Source of the DNA: a bacterium
GTDB taxonomy: Bacteria > UBP7 > UBA6624
NCBI GenBank assembly: GCA_002716355.1
Contig: PBAU01000011.1
Coordinates: 1 to 64,000, forward strand
DNA length: 64,000 nt
Direction: 5' to 3'
Shown here: one piece after another, positions 15,483-23,948 of the stretch
Layout of the letters: every line of letters begins with the position of its first letter
Position numbering within the stretch: the stretch's first letter is position 1
Position numbers and translations under genes: made by a program
The notes under the pieces: generated by a model
Seen by the model: the letters and a program-made list of their open reading frames with translations, nothing else
Told to the model about the DNA's origin: nothing
The model's database searches: none

Positions 15483-16930
15483 ACGAAAAAAGAGAATTTA
15501 GAGAAAAAAAATTAAAAAAATGGATTGAAAAATATGGAGATCCTTACGAGAGCTCTTTTTCAATTACAAATTCACCAGGAGAAATAAAGGATAATTTTGA
15601 ATCCCTTGAAAATCAATCAGTTAGCTCTGGAGGAAGAGTGCTTGCTTTTAGAAAGCAAGGCAAACTGGCTTTTTTGGATATTGGAGATATAACTGGAAGA
15701 ATTCAACTTTTTATGCGTAAGAATGATCTTGAAAATTTTGATGATGCTGAATTGCTAGATTTGGGAGATATCATATTTGTTCAAGGCAAGGTAATGAAGA
15801 CAAAAGTAGGTGAAGTCAGTATTTTCGTTTCTAAATTTTCACTCGTGTCAAAAGGTCGCCATGAACTTCCAGATAAAATGCATGGGATATCTGATCCAGA
15901 AACACGACAAAGGAAAAGATGGGTAGATATGGCTATTGGTGGAGATATAGCAAAAGATGTAGTTTTTATTTCTAGATTTTTTCAAAAAGCACGAGAATAT
16001 TGGCAATCTGAAGGGTTTCTTGAAGTTTTCACTCCAATGCTCCATCAGATTCCTGGTGGTGCTTATGCAAGACCTTTTGAAACACATCACAATGCATTGG
16101 ATTTATCTTTGTATTTAAGAATAGCGCCAGAGCTTTATCTTAAAAAATTATTGGTTGGTGGATGTCCTAAAGTTTTTGAAATAGGTAGAAATTTCAGAAA
16201 TGAAGGAATATCAAAAAAGCATAATCCGGAATTTTTTGGACTCGAGGCTTATGAGGCTTGGGGAAGCTTTGAGACGATGATGTCAAGATCGGAAGAATTT
16301 ATAAAATTTCTTGCAGCGGATCTTTTGAAAAATGATTCTTTTGAATGGATGGGAAAAAAGATCTCCCTGAAAGGTAAGTTTAAAAGATTAGATTTCAGGC
16401 AAGCTTTAATAGATGCAGTTGGTATTGATATTGACAGCATGTCTAAGCTTGAAGATTACAAAGATGTTTTTAAAAAACATAATTTAAATTGGGGCAATGG
16501 CATGACGGTAGGGAGAGCGCAGGATAAACTTTATGGTGAATATATCGAGTCAAAAATTGTAAATCCGACTTTTGTAACAGGTTATCCAAAAGAAATGAGC
16601 CCTTTGGCAAAGAGCATTCCAGGAAGTAAAAATTGGACACAAAGATTTGAACTTGTAATTGCTGGTTGTGAGGTGGCAAATGCATTTGGAGAGTTACATG
16701 ACCCAGATGAACAAAGTCGTAGGATGAAAAACCAACAGGATGCAAAAGATTCAGGTGACCTAGAGGCTCAACCAATTGATGATTCATATATAGAAGCTTT
16801 GGAGTTTGGCATGCCATCTGCCGGAGGCATTGGCTTTGGTGTAGAGCGTTTGTTGATGATGTTTCTGAATAAAGATTCAATCAGAGATGTTATTCTTTTC
16901 CCAATGCTAAAGCCAAAAAGGGATGAGTGA
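15479..16930 (+). CDS. lysS: Lysyl-tRNA synthetase, class II
   Basis: Charges tRNA-Lys. The 483 residues give the usual two-part layout: an N-terminal OB-fold anticodon domain (about 50-150, with G-R-V-L-A-F-R-K-Q-G-K-L-A-F), then the class II catalytic core. Motif 2 is F-E-I-G-R-N-F-R-N-E-G-I-S with H-N-P-E-F; motif 3 is G-I-G-F-G-V-E-R-L-L-M-M near the C-terminus. The full anticodon domain rules out the short EF-P modifying paralogue EpmA, consistent with the Arg at the EF-P tip. The start GTG at 15479 overlaps the previous TGA (GTGA). Confidence 0.96.
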   Translation: MNEKREFREKKLKKWIEKYGDPYESSFSITNSPGEIKDNFESLENQSVSSGGRVLAFRKQGKLAFLDIGDITGRIQLFMRKNDLENFDDAELLDLGDIIFVQGKVMKTKVGEVSIFVSKFSLVSKGRHELPDKMHGISDPETRQRKRWVDMAIGGDIAKDVVFISRFFQKAREYWQSEGFLEVFTPMLHQIPGGAYARPFETHHNALDLSLYLRIAPELYLKKLLVGGCPKVFEIGRNFRNEGISKKHNPEFFGLEAYEAWGSFETMMSRSEEFIKFLAADLLKNDSFEWMGKKISLKGKFKRLDFRQALIDAVGIDIDSMSKLEDYKDVFKKHNLNWGNGMTVGRAQDKLYGEYIESKIVNPTFVTGYPKEMSPLAKSIPGSKNWTQRFELVIAGCEVANAFGELHDPDEQSRRMKNQQDAKDSGDLEAQPIDDSYIEALEFGMPSAGGIGFGVERLLMMFLNKDSIRDVILFPMLKPKRDE

Positions 16931-17378
16931 AAAAGAGTATTTTAGATTGATTAATAAATTGATCAGAGAATCTGGTCTCAAGGTTAAAAAAAAAGAAAAA
17001 AATATTGCTAAAAAAATTATCCAAAGATGGAATAAGATTTGGCCTTTTGTTGGTAGGGATATTGAATTAAAAACAACAAAAAATGGAGTGTTTGTTTACC
17101 TGTTGGTTGATTATGAAGGCCAATTTTTTCGCGTTGCAAGTTTGGCATTTAGGACTGACCGTAAAAATTTGTTTTTCATTCAGGCTCCTGTCCCTGAAAG
17201 GTCAGCATGGACAAATCAGAAATTTGCAAGAATTTTAGACTTCTTGTTTCAGGAATGGTCAGCTCTTGAGTTTGCTACAGGCCTAGGAAGGACAAGCATC
17301 ATAATTCCCTTGAATGATTTAGACAATGATTCTGATGTAGACTTCATAATGGAAGATTTATTGGAGGTGGTTAAATGA
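16923..17378 (+). CDS. Hypothetical protein, 151 aa
   Basis: Not recognised. It begins with a lysine-rich helix (about residues 10-40); the rest looks like a mixed alpha/beta domain with L-V-D-Y-E-G-Q-F-F-R and an acidic C-terminus. There is no signal peptide or membrane helix. The ATG lies 8 bp inside lysS and the stop overlaps the next ATG by four bases, so it is cotranslated within the sigma-efp-coaX-lysS run. Confidence 0.6.
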   Translation: MSEKEYFRLINKLIRESGLKVKKKEKNIAKKIIQRWNKIWPFVGRDIELKTTKNGVFVYLLVDYEGQFFRVASLAFRTDRKNLFFIQAPVPERSAWTNQKFARILDFLFQEWSALEFATGLGRTSIIIPLNDLDNDSDVDFIMEDLLEVVK

Positions 17379-17884
17379 AAGATGATAATCAAGTAGATGA
17401 CTTGAATTTAGATGAAATGGATGAAAATGCTAACGGTGATAAGAAAGAAAGACATGGATGTGCAACTGCGTTCATCATAGTGACAGTTTTAGGTAGTCTC
17501 TACAATATTATTGCTTTTATAACCGGTAGGACTACAAAACAGCTTGAAACGGCTGCTGCTCAGTTGCGAATGGCTGAAATGTATGAAGAGGCTGAAGGGA
17601 TGGACAGGATGATTGATGCGATGCAGGCCCCGGCAATTATGCCTATGGGAGTAACAAGTGCTGTTTTGATAACAGTTGGATTGATTATGATTTGGCGCTG
17701 GAGGCAAATAGGAATACCTTTGTTTTTGGCTGGAAGTGCTTTGAGCATGGTTGCAAATTGGATGATTTATTCAAACAGTGGAGGAAATCCGTGGGACGCC
17801 TTTGTATCAACCTTGATAACAATTGGTGTTTTCTTTTGGGCGATGTCAATGGGTGATAAGAAAACAATAAATCAGCTTGATTAA
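17375..17884 (+). CDS. Hypothetical inner-membrane protein, 169 aa
   Basis: An acidic cytoplasmic N-terminus (about 28 residues) is followed by four likely membrane helices (about residues 30-50, 85-105, 110-130 and 140-160) with a methionine- and glutamate-rich linker between the first two. No family is recognised. The start is the ATGA overlap with the previous gene. Its TAA stop and that of the convergent transporter gene share the four bases TTAA (17881-17884). Confidence 0.6.
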   Translation: MKDDNQVDDLNLDEMDENANGDKKERHGCATAFIIVTVLGSLYNIIAFITGRTTKQLETAAAQLRMAEMYEEAEGMDRMIDAMQAPAIMPMGVTSAVLITVGLIMIWRWRQIGIPLFLAGSALSMVANWMIYSNSGGNPWDAFVSTLITIGVFFWAMSMGDKKTINQLD

Positions 17885-18633
17885 ATCAGTTTTGATCTTA
17901 TTTTTCCACTAATGTAATCAACCAAGGTAACAACAATAATGATGCCAATCAGTATTGTGCCGACATGGCTCCAGTTTCTTGCCATTAATGCAAAGAAGAG
18001 AGTTTTTCCTATACCTCCTGCTCCAACCATGCCAAGAACACTTGCTGCTCTTATGTTTATTTCAAGCCTGTAAAGAAGTATAGATACGAATTCCGGCATA
18101 ATTTGAGGCAAGGCAGAATATCTAAATACAGATATTTGAGATCCGCCAACAGCAAGAACAGCTTCAATTGGACCTTTATTAATTGATTCAGTAACTTCAG
18201 CTGTTAGCTTTGATAGTGTTCCTGTTGAATGAAAACCCAAAGCAAGAACTCCAGCAAATGCTCCAGGACCAACACCTACAATAAATATAATCGCTAATAA
18301 AATTTCTGGAATCGTTCTAATTGCATTTAATGTAAATTTAATAAATCCGGATATTGGCTTAGGCGAAGTATTTTCTGCAGCAAGAATACCTAACATTAAT
18401 GAAAAAAATCCAGCAAACACTGTTCCGATTAATGCAATTTGAAAACTTTCGAGAAGTCCTTTTGCTACATTTTGATAAATTGACAAATCTGGATTAAAGA
18501 GTCCATTTTCACCAGAAAGTATTTTTGTAAAAATTTCTTGGCCTTTTTTGTTTGTTTCAGGAAGGTATTCATTGGTTATTAAACCAATCAGAACAAAAAC
18601 AAACAATGAAAGGAGGATTTTTTTATTGTTCAT
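17881..18633 (-). CDS. phnE: Phosphonate/phosphite-type ABC transporter permease (second)
   Basis: An inner-membrane permease of 250 residues with six or so helices. The ABC-binding EAA loop reads E-A-V-L-A-V-G-G-S with P-Q-I-M-P-E-F downstream, as in PhnE. The I-R-A-A-S-V-L-G-M-V-G-A-G-G-I-G segment near the C-terminus is a PhnE signature. It is the last of four genes, and its ATG overlaps the first permease's stop by four bases. The two permeases probably form a heterodimer. Confidence 0.88.
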   Translation of the reverse strand: MNNKKILLSLFVFVLIGLITNEYLPETNKKGQEIFTKILSGENGLFNPDLSIYQNVAKGLLESFQIALIGTVFAGFFSLMLGILAAENTSPKPISGFIKFTLNAIRTIPEILLAIIFIVGVGPGAFAGVLALGFHSTGTLSKLTAEVTESINKGPIEAVLAVGGSQISVFRYSALPQIMPEFVSILLYRLEINIRAASVLGMVGAGGIGKTLFFALMARNWSHVGTILIGIIIVVTLVDYISGKIRSKLI

Positions 18634-19382
18634 GAACCCATCAACCTTTTTCTTATTTTTGCTGAAATGAAATCAATGATTGCAATTATTAGAAATAATG
18701 TTAATAATAACGATGATATTTTGTTGTATTGACCCAGATCAAAATTTATATTTAACCAGGTTCCAATTCCTCCAGCGCCAACCAAACCAATAATAGCTGC
18801 TGCTCTTATGTTGATTTCAAAAACATACAAACAGTAAGACAAAAATTGTGGAAGAACAGCTGGTGCAATCCCATATTTGATTCTTGATAACCAGGATCCA
18901 CCTACAGCTCTTATTGGGTCGAAAGAATTTTCATCTACTGATTCCAGGCTTTCATATAGTAGTTTGCTTATTATGCCAAAAGAAAAAAAGCTTAATGCAA
19001 CAATTCCTGCAAATGGATTTGCGCCAAAAAGGGCTACACATAAAGCCGCTAATAATAAATCAGGAATTGTTCTTACAAGATTGAGGAAGAATCTGAAAAA
19101 TACATTTAAAAATTTAGTTTTGGTTACAGTGTTTGCTGCAAATATTGCGATCGGATAAGCTAAAAAGGCTCCATAAAAAGTTGAAACAAATGCCATTTTA
19201 AGTGTTGTTATAAAATCAGGAAAAACTTTTGAAACTTCAGAAAAATCTGGAGGGAACATTTCAGAGATAAAAAAATTAATATCAGCAAAGCCGTTGATAA
19301 GTGACTTGAATGAAACTTCAGTTTCATAACAGGCCCATAAGAACAAAGCTGCAAAAAACAAAATCGTCATTTTTTTATTCAT
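18630..19382 (-). CDS. phnE: Phosphonate/phosphite-type ABC transporter permease (first)
   Basis: A 250-residue permease, a clear paralogue of its downstream neighbour: D-P-I-R-A-V-G-G-S-W (EAA loop), P-A-V-L-P-Q-F-L-S and I-N-I-R-A-A-A-I-I-G-L-V-G-A-G-G-I-G. Three-part systems of this family often carry one or two PhnE copies. The ATG overlaps the phnC-like stop by four bases, so expression is coupled. Confidence 0.88.
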   Translation of the reverse strand: MNKKMTILFFAALFLWACYETEVSFKSLINGFADINFFISEMFPPDFSEVSKVFPDFITTLKMAFVSTFYGAFLAYPIAIFAANTVTKTKFLNVFFRFFLNLVRTIPDLLLAALCVALFGANPFAGIVALSFFSFGIISKLLYESLESVDENSFDPIRAVGGSWLSRIKYGIAPAVLPQFLSYCLYVFEINIRAAAIIGLVGAGGIGTWLNINFDLGQYNKISSLLLTLFLIIAIIDFISAKIRKRLMGS

Positions 19383-20128
19383 GTTTTTTGATAAATTTGT
19401 TTAAATGATTCTTTTGTAGCTTCTGAGGATGGTGAATCCCATACCTTCTCCCCATTCCTCAAGCCAATAATTCTGTCAGAATACTTCAAAGCCATTTCTA
19501 TATCGTGCAAATTAATTACAACAGCGATTTTTCTTTTTTTACATTTGGTTTTTAAATCATCTAATATCTTTTTTGCTGTTGGAGGGTCCAAGCTTGCTAC
19601 TGGCTCATCAGCTAAGATGATTTTTGGATCTTGAATAAGAGCCCTAGCGATTGAAACTCTTTGTTTTTCTCCGCCAGAAAGTTGATCAGCTCTTTTTTGA
19701 ACATGTTGACTCAAGCCCATTTCAAACAATATTGATTTTGCTTTCTCTTTGTCCTGTTTGGACCATAATCCAAAAGTTGTCATTAGTGGATTTCTTTGCC
19801 CAAGCAAGCCAGTCAAAACATTGTCTAAAACTGAAATTCGATCTTGAAGATTGTAATTTTGAAAAATAAAACCTATGTTTGTTCTGTATTTTCTATATTC
19901 TTTTGATGACATAGATTTTGTATTTCTTTGTTTGAAGTAGATATTGCCATTTGATGCTTCTGTTAAACCATTTACACATCTTAAAAATGTTGATTTTCCA
20001 GATCCACTTTTCCCTACAATAGCAATAATCTCACTTGGGAAAATATCTAAGTCAAAATTAAACAAAGCATATTTTTTTGAATTCGGATATTTCTTTGAAA
20101 TATTTTCAATTTTTAATAATGGTTTCAT
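19379..20128 (-). CDS. phnC: Phosphonate-type ABC transporter ATP-binding protein
   Basis: A 249-residue ABC ATPase that drives import. Walker A is G-K-S-G-S-G-K-S-T (residues 39-47). The signature is L-S-G-G-E-K-Q-R-V-S-I-A-R-A, Walker B is I-I-L-A-D-E-P-V-A-S-L-D-P, and the switch His is in N-L-H-D-I-E. It is coupled by four-base overlaps to the binding protein upstream and the permease downstream, which fixes it as the PhnC component. Confidence 0.9.
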   Translation of the reverse strand: MKPLLKIENISKKYPNSKKYALFNFDLDIFPSEIIAIVGKSGSGKSTFLRCVNGLTEASNGNIYFKQRNTKSMSSKEYRKYRTNIGFIFQNYNLQDRISVLDNVLTGLLGQRNPLMTTFGLWSKQDKEKAKSILFEMGLSQHVQKRADQLSGGEKQRVSIARALIQDPKIILADEPVASLDPPTAKKILDDLKTKCKKRKIAVVINLHDIEMALKYSDRIIGLRNGEKVWDSPSSEATKESFKQIYQKT

Positions 20129-21273
20129 AATAGGCCGCTTTTTTCTGCTAGTATTTTTAGTTCCAAAAAATCTTCATGATTTGTTTTTTCAAAACCTTCA
20201 ATACTGTATATATTGTTTAATATTTCAAAAATTTTATTATTTTTTTCAGGCAGTTCAATAAAGATTTTTTCTATCTCTTTCATTAGATTTTCATCCAAGT
20301 CTCCTCTTGCTGCAACGATATCATTTGGTATTGGAGTCGTTAAGGCTAATTGAAAAATTTCACCATCCCATTTTTCTAAAATTTTAACTTCAGTCAATCC
20401 ACAAGTTGTTTTAATTGTTGTTTTGCTCTCAACCTCCATATTTTTTAAATAAGGCATTATTTCTTGTGCGATTGAATCAACAATAGGAGATTGATATCTC
20501 ATCAGTATATCCCAAAAATTTTTTTCTAAAGTATCATGTAAAAATGTATCAACACATATTTGTTTCATATCAGTAAAGGTAAGCTCAACTTTAAAACCAG
20601 GTGCTATATTTTCAAAATCATAAACAAAATTTTTTCTAGCATCTTCATAGGTTGCTCCAGCATCCCATTCACCTCTATATATCCCTTGTACGACATTGTC
20701 ATGGCTGCCCAACATTGCATAATTTTTTAAATCTGTTCGGTAGTCAATGCCTTCAGCAAGTAAGGTGATTTGAGGATAGAGAAAGCCACTTGTTGAAGCT
20801 GGGTCAGTGAATGCAAACAGTTTACCTTTAAGATCTTTTATTGACTCTATATTGCTTGACCGTGAGGCAAGAATTTGTGCCCTGTAGCTGTTTTTGCCAA
20901 ATCTTATCGTTCGCAAAAGTGGTTTTGTTGGAGTGTTTATTTTTTCAGTATCCCTGCGAGAAAGAAGATATGAAAATGGAGCCAAAAAACTAATGTCTAC
21001 TGTGCCAGCTTTCATTCCTGCGATTAAACCCATGTATTTCACAGCAACAAAGCTTTCTACTTTTAGTCCAGGATATTGCTCTTGAAGTTCTTTTTGAAGG
21101 TATTCTTCTAGCGGTTTGATGTCATCCTTGAGCGTTTGAGCTTGCTGACTCGGCACAAAGCCAATAACAAGAGTACATTGTTCAGGTTGTTTTTCAAAAT
21201 TACAGGTATTTGGTGTTGATGAACAGCTGTTTAGGCAAAGTAGAACGGTAATAAATAAGATTTTCTTATACAA
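20125..21273 (-). CDS. phnD: Phosphonate/phosphite-type substrate-binding lipoprotein
   Basis: A periplasmic binding protein of 382 residues with a lipobox L-N-S-C. The family pattern is clear: I-G-F-V-P-S-Q-Q near the N-terminus, G-L-I-A-G-M-K-A-G-T-V-D-I-S-F-L-A-P, the F-T-D-P-A-S-T-S-G-F-L-Y-P loop that contacts the phosphonate in PhnD/PtxB proteins, and D-A-G-A-T-Y-E. It leads the operon. The start is TTG at 21273, since there is no ATG in the frame and no ribosome site. A -10-like TACCAT lies 9 bases upstream. No C-P lyase or phosphite dehydrogenase is nearby, so phosphonate, phosphite and hypophosphite all remain possible ligands. Confidence 0.88.
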   Translation of the reverse strand: MYKKILFITVLLCLNSCSSTPNTCNFEKQPEQCTLVIGFVPSQQAQTLKDDIKPLEEYLQKELQEQYPGLKVESFVAVKYMGLIAGMKAGTVDISFLAPFSYLLSRRDTEKINTPTKPLLRTIRFGKNSYRAQILASRSSNIESIKDLKGKLFAFTDPASTSGFLYPQITLLAEGIDYRTDLKNYAMLGSHDNVVQGIYRGEWDAGATYEDARKNFVYDFENIAPGFKVELTFTDMKQICVDTFLHDTLEKNFWDILMRYQSPIVDSIAQEIMPYLKNMEVESKTTIKTTCGLTEVKILEKWDGEIFQLALTTPIPNDIVAARGDLDENLMKEIEKIFIELPEKNNKIFEILNNIYSIEGFEKTNHEDFLELKILAEKSGLL

Positions 21274-21281
21274 AACGTGAT

Positions 21282-21296
21282 TATGGTAATACGATA
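21282..21296. promoter_or_regulatory. Shared bidirectional promoter-like core, copy 1
   Basis: TATGGTAATACGATA is a near-palindrome (three asymmetric positions). It carries TACGAT on plus and TACCAT on minus, both TA---T -10-like hexamers. It sits between the divergent phnD and symporter genes. The first 14 bases recur exactly at 24783-24796 between another divergent pair. Confidence 0.45.
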
Positions 21297-21329
21297 AATT
21301 TGAATCTTTTATATTTTAAAGAACTTGGT

Positions 21330-22811
21330 ATGACAAATTTTGGATTATTGGACTGGATTATTGTTTTCATTTATCTTTCAGGTTCTGTTTTTATAGGTTA
21401 TCAATCTAGGAAATATGTAAAAAATATGTCTGATTTCGTAGTTGCAGGAAGGTCTCTTGGTCGTGGTTTAGGAATCGCAACAATGATTGGATCTGAACTT
21501 GGTCTAATAACAGTCATGTATGCAGCCCAAAAAGGTTTGACTGGCGGTTTTGCTTCTTTTCATATAGCCTTACTTGCAGGACTGGTTTGCCTTATTGTTG
21601 GATGGACTGGATATATTGTGGTTCCTCTGAGAAAGTTGGGAGTTATGACAATTCCTGAATTTTACGAAAAAAGGTTTTCAAGAGGTGTCCGTATCTTGGG
21701 TGGTGCAATTTTGGCCTTGTCTGGAATTTTGAACATGGGAATGTTTTTAAATGCTGGTGGAACTTTTATTGTTGGAGTTACCGGAATGGATTCAGATTTT
21801 CATTTGAAAATAGTCATGAGCATACTTTTGATCCTGGTTCTCTTTTACACAATGTTGGGTGGAATGTTTTCAATTATTGTGACTGATTTCATTCAGTTTG
21901 TTGTTCTTTCTATTGGTTTATTGATTGCCACATTTATTTCAATTAAAACACTAGGATGGGAACATATATTACAAACTGCTGAAAACCATTATGGGGCTGC
22001 AGGTTTTAATCCACTTCATGCTGATGGTTTTGGGATTGATTATGTGGTATGGATGGCTTTTATGGGTTTGATATCTTGCGCTGTTTGGCAAACTGCTGTT
22101 ATGAGAGCTTGCGCTGCAAAGGATACAGATACTGTTAAGAGAATTTACAAATGGTCTTCCATCGGTTTTTTAGCAAGATTTTTAATCCCTAATTTTTTGG
22201 GCATATGTGCAGTTGTTTATTTTGCAGACAATTTACTTCCCATGCCTGAAAATACACTGCAAGCATTCCCACAGTTTTTAGGTGCAATTTTACCAACTGG
22301 AATTTTAGGTTTAGTAGTTGCTGGTATGCTGGCGGCTTTTATGTCAACACATGATAGTTATTTGCTATGTTGGAGTTCAGTGTTGACTGAAGATGTTATT
22401 AATCCTTTTTATGACTGTAAGTTAAAAGACGCGTTAAGGTTGAAGATCACAAGGATTATTATTTTTTTAATAGGTATATTTTTGTTAATTTGGAGCTTAT
22501 GGTATCCATTAGGGCAAGATCTTTGGGACTATATGGCCATTTCGGGAGCGATATATTTTACAGGCGCTTTTGCGCTCCTTGGAGTCGGCTTATATTGGAA
22601 AAAAGCAAGTACAACTGGAGCATACTTAGCAATTTTAGGTGGTTTATCAGCAATGTCTGGTTTAGGTCCAATTAAAGAGAGGTTAGGACCGTCAATTAAT
22701 TCATTGAGCTCAGCAGAATTAGGCCTTTTTACAATTGCGCTTTCTGTTATATTGTTGGTTTTAGGTTCACTTCTTTTCCCAGATAAAAAAAAGAATATCA
22801 AAGGAGCTTAA
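21330..22811 (+). CDS. Sodium:solute symporter (SSS family)
   Basis: A polytopic transporter of about 493 residues with some 12-13 hydrophobic helices. The early L-G-R-G-L-G-I-A-T-M-I-G-S-E-L segment and the G-G-M-F-S-I-I-V-T-D-F-I-Q-F motif are characteristic of the sodium:solute symporter family. Substrates in the family range from sugars and sialic acid to proline and pantothenate. The convergent amino-sugar kinase and nucleotidyltransferase genes make an (amino)sugar plausible, but this is inference. ATG 21330 is preferred; a TTG at 21300 in the same frame would add 10 residues. Its stop overlaps the ATG of a tiny membrane protein gene. Confidence 0.87.
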   Translation: MTNFGLLDWIIVFIYLSGSVFIGYQSRKYVKNMSDFVVAGRSLGRGLGIATMIGSELGLITVMYAAQKGLTGGFASFHIALLAGLVCLIVGWTGYIVVPLRKLGVMTIPEFYEKRFSRGVRILGGAILALSGILNMGMFLNAGGTFIVGVTGMDSDFHLKIVMSILLILVLFYTMLGGMFSIIVTDFIQFVVLSIGLLIATFISIKTLGWEHILQTAENHYGAAGFNPLHADGFGIDYVVWMAFMGLISCAVWQTAVMRACAAKDTDTVKRIYKWSSIGFLARFLIPNFLGICAVVYFADNLLPMPENTLQAFPQFLGAILPTGILGLVVAGMLAAFMSTHDSYLLCWSSVLTEDVINPFYDCKLKDALRLKITRIIIFLIGIFLLIWSLWYPLGQDLWDYMAISGAIYFTGAFALLGVGLYWKKASTTGAYLAILGGLSAMSGLGPIKERLGPSINSLSSAELGLFTIALSVILLVLGSLLFPDKKKNIKGA

Positions 22812-22939
22812 TGATGGATTGGAAACTTTTTTGGACGTATTTTTTATTTATAGGTTTGTCAATTTTTCTGTTTGTCTCTTTAAAAACAGCACAAAGCGGT
22901 TTTAGAGAGTTGAAGGATTTTTTTAGCAGAAAAGATTAA
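22811..22939 (+). CDS. Small one-helix accessory protein of the symporter, 42 aa
   Basis: An ORF of 42 codons starts at the ATG overlapping the symporter's TAA at 22811; a second ATG follows at 22814. A good ribosome site, GGAG (22803-22806), precedes it. The product has one membrane helix (about residues 8-24, F-W-T-Y-F-L-F-I-G-L) and a short amphipathic tail, F-R-E-L-K-D-F-F. Small single-helix companions encoded next to SSS symporters are known in other bacteria. Its TAA shares TTAA (22936-22939) with the convergent kinase stop. Confidence 0.7.
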   Translation: MMDWKLFWTYFLFIGLSIFLFVSLKTAQSGFRELKDFFSRKD

Positions 22940-23940
22940 ATTGAAAATATTATTTTTTGGTATTTTTGAAAATTATTTTTAAGATCTTCATAGAGTTTAT
23001 ATTGTGTTTTAAACCTTTGAAGATTTTGATTTTTTCTTGAGGTTTTGAAATATACATCTCCATTTATGTGATCTGTTAAAAAACGTATTGAATTTTCAAA
23101 AATTATATATATTGAACCTTGAAGGAGGTTTGATTTTTCAATTGGGGTTATCCAATCACCAACTGCTGAAAGGTAACCTTCTGTAATCGCTTCAAATAAG
23201 TTCTTGTTGATTTTGACTTGATTTGTTGCCATCTCATCCTCCTTGTTTTTTGATGACATTGATCTAATCATGTCACCATAATCAAAAAATATAAAACCTG
23301 GCATTGTGGTGTCAAGGTCAATTATTGCTTTTGTATTATTATTTTTATCAAACAGAATATTGCTTATTTTTGTGTCATAATGGACTATTCTTTTTGGACA
23401 ATTGAACATTTGTTGAGAAAGTGTTCTCCAAAAAGTTTTACTCTTGGAAATTTCATTTATTTTTTCTTGAATTTTTGGTGTTAGTCTTGATTTAGTATTT
23501 AATTTTGCTGCATTTTCAAGTTGGGATATCCTTGAATCAACATTGTGGAAGTTTGGTATTGTTTCCTTTATTGCATTAAGCGGGAGATCCAGAAGGGCTT
23601 CTTGAAACTTCCCAAAGGAAAAAGCTGTTTTAAAGGCCATGTTATTGTTTTCTGGCCTCAGAAATGTTTTGCTTGAGATGTATTCAAGTCTTCTCCATGC
23701 ACCATCATTCTCAATTAATTTTGGAATCCTGATATTGCTATTTTTTTTTAAATGATTTTCTATTTCGTAATAGTTTTTATGGATAGCTTCCGTATCCTGG
23801 AAAACATCTTGATTGATTTTTTGTATAACAAAATCTCGGTATATCCATGTGTTGTTGATCAAGCCTTTGGTTATCTCTACAGGAGAAGGGCAACCTGTAT
23901 CCGTAGATTTTTTTTCCTGCTTGAAAACGTTATCAAACAT
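22936..23940 (-). CDS. Sugar 1-kinase of the aminoglycoside-phosphotransferase fold (NahK/AmgK-like)
   Basis: A 334-residue cytoplasmic kinase. The catalytic loop is H-Y-D-T-K-I-S-N (H187, D189, N194) and the metal-binding I-D-L-D-T lies at 207-211, the pattern of NahK, AmgK and related anomeric kinases. Residues 23-31 (I-T-K-G-L-I-N-N-T-W) form the nucleotide loop opening. The nucleotidyltransferase gene immediately upstream (8-bp gap) makes a sugar-1-phosphate product likely, which that partner would turn into an NDP-sugar. N-acetylhexosamine or N-acetylmuramate are the likeliest substrates by family. Choline or homoserine kinases share the fold and remain possible. Confidence 0.75.
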   Translation of the reverse strand: MFDNVFKQEKKSTDTGCPSPVEITKGLINNTWIYRDFVIQKINQDVFQDTEAIHKNYYEIENHLKKNSNIRIPKLIENDGAWRRLEYISSKTFLRPENNNMAFKTAFSFGKFQEALLDLPLNAIKETIPNFHNVDSRISQLENAAKLNTKSRLTPKIQEKINEISKSKTFWRTLSQQMFNCPKRIVHYDTKISNILFDKNNNTKAIIDLDTTMPGFIFFDYGDMIRSMSSKNKEDEMATNQVKINKNLFEAITEGYLSAVGDWITPIEKSNLLQGSIYIIFENSIRFLTDHINGDVYFKTSRKNQNLQRFKTQYKLYEDLKNNFQKYQKIIFSI

Positions 23941-23948
23941 TTATGCCT

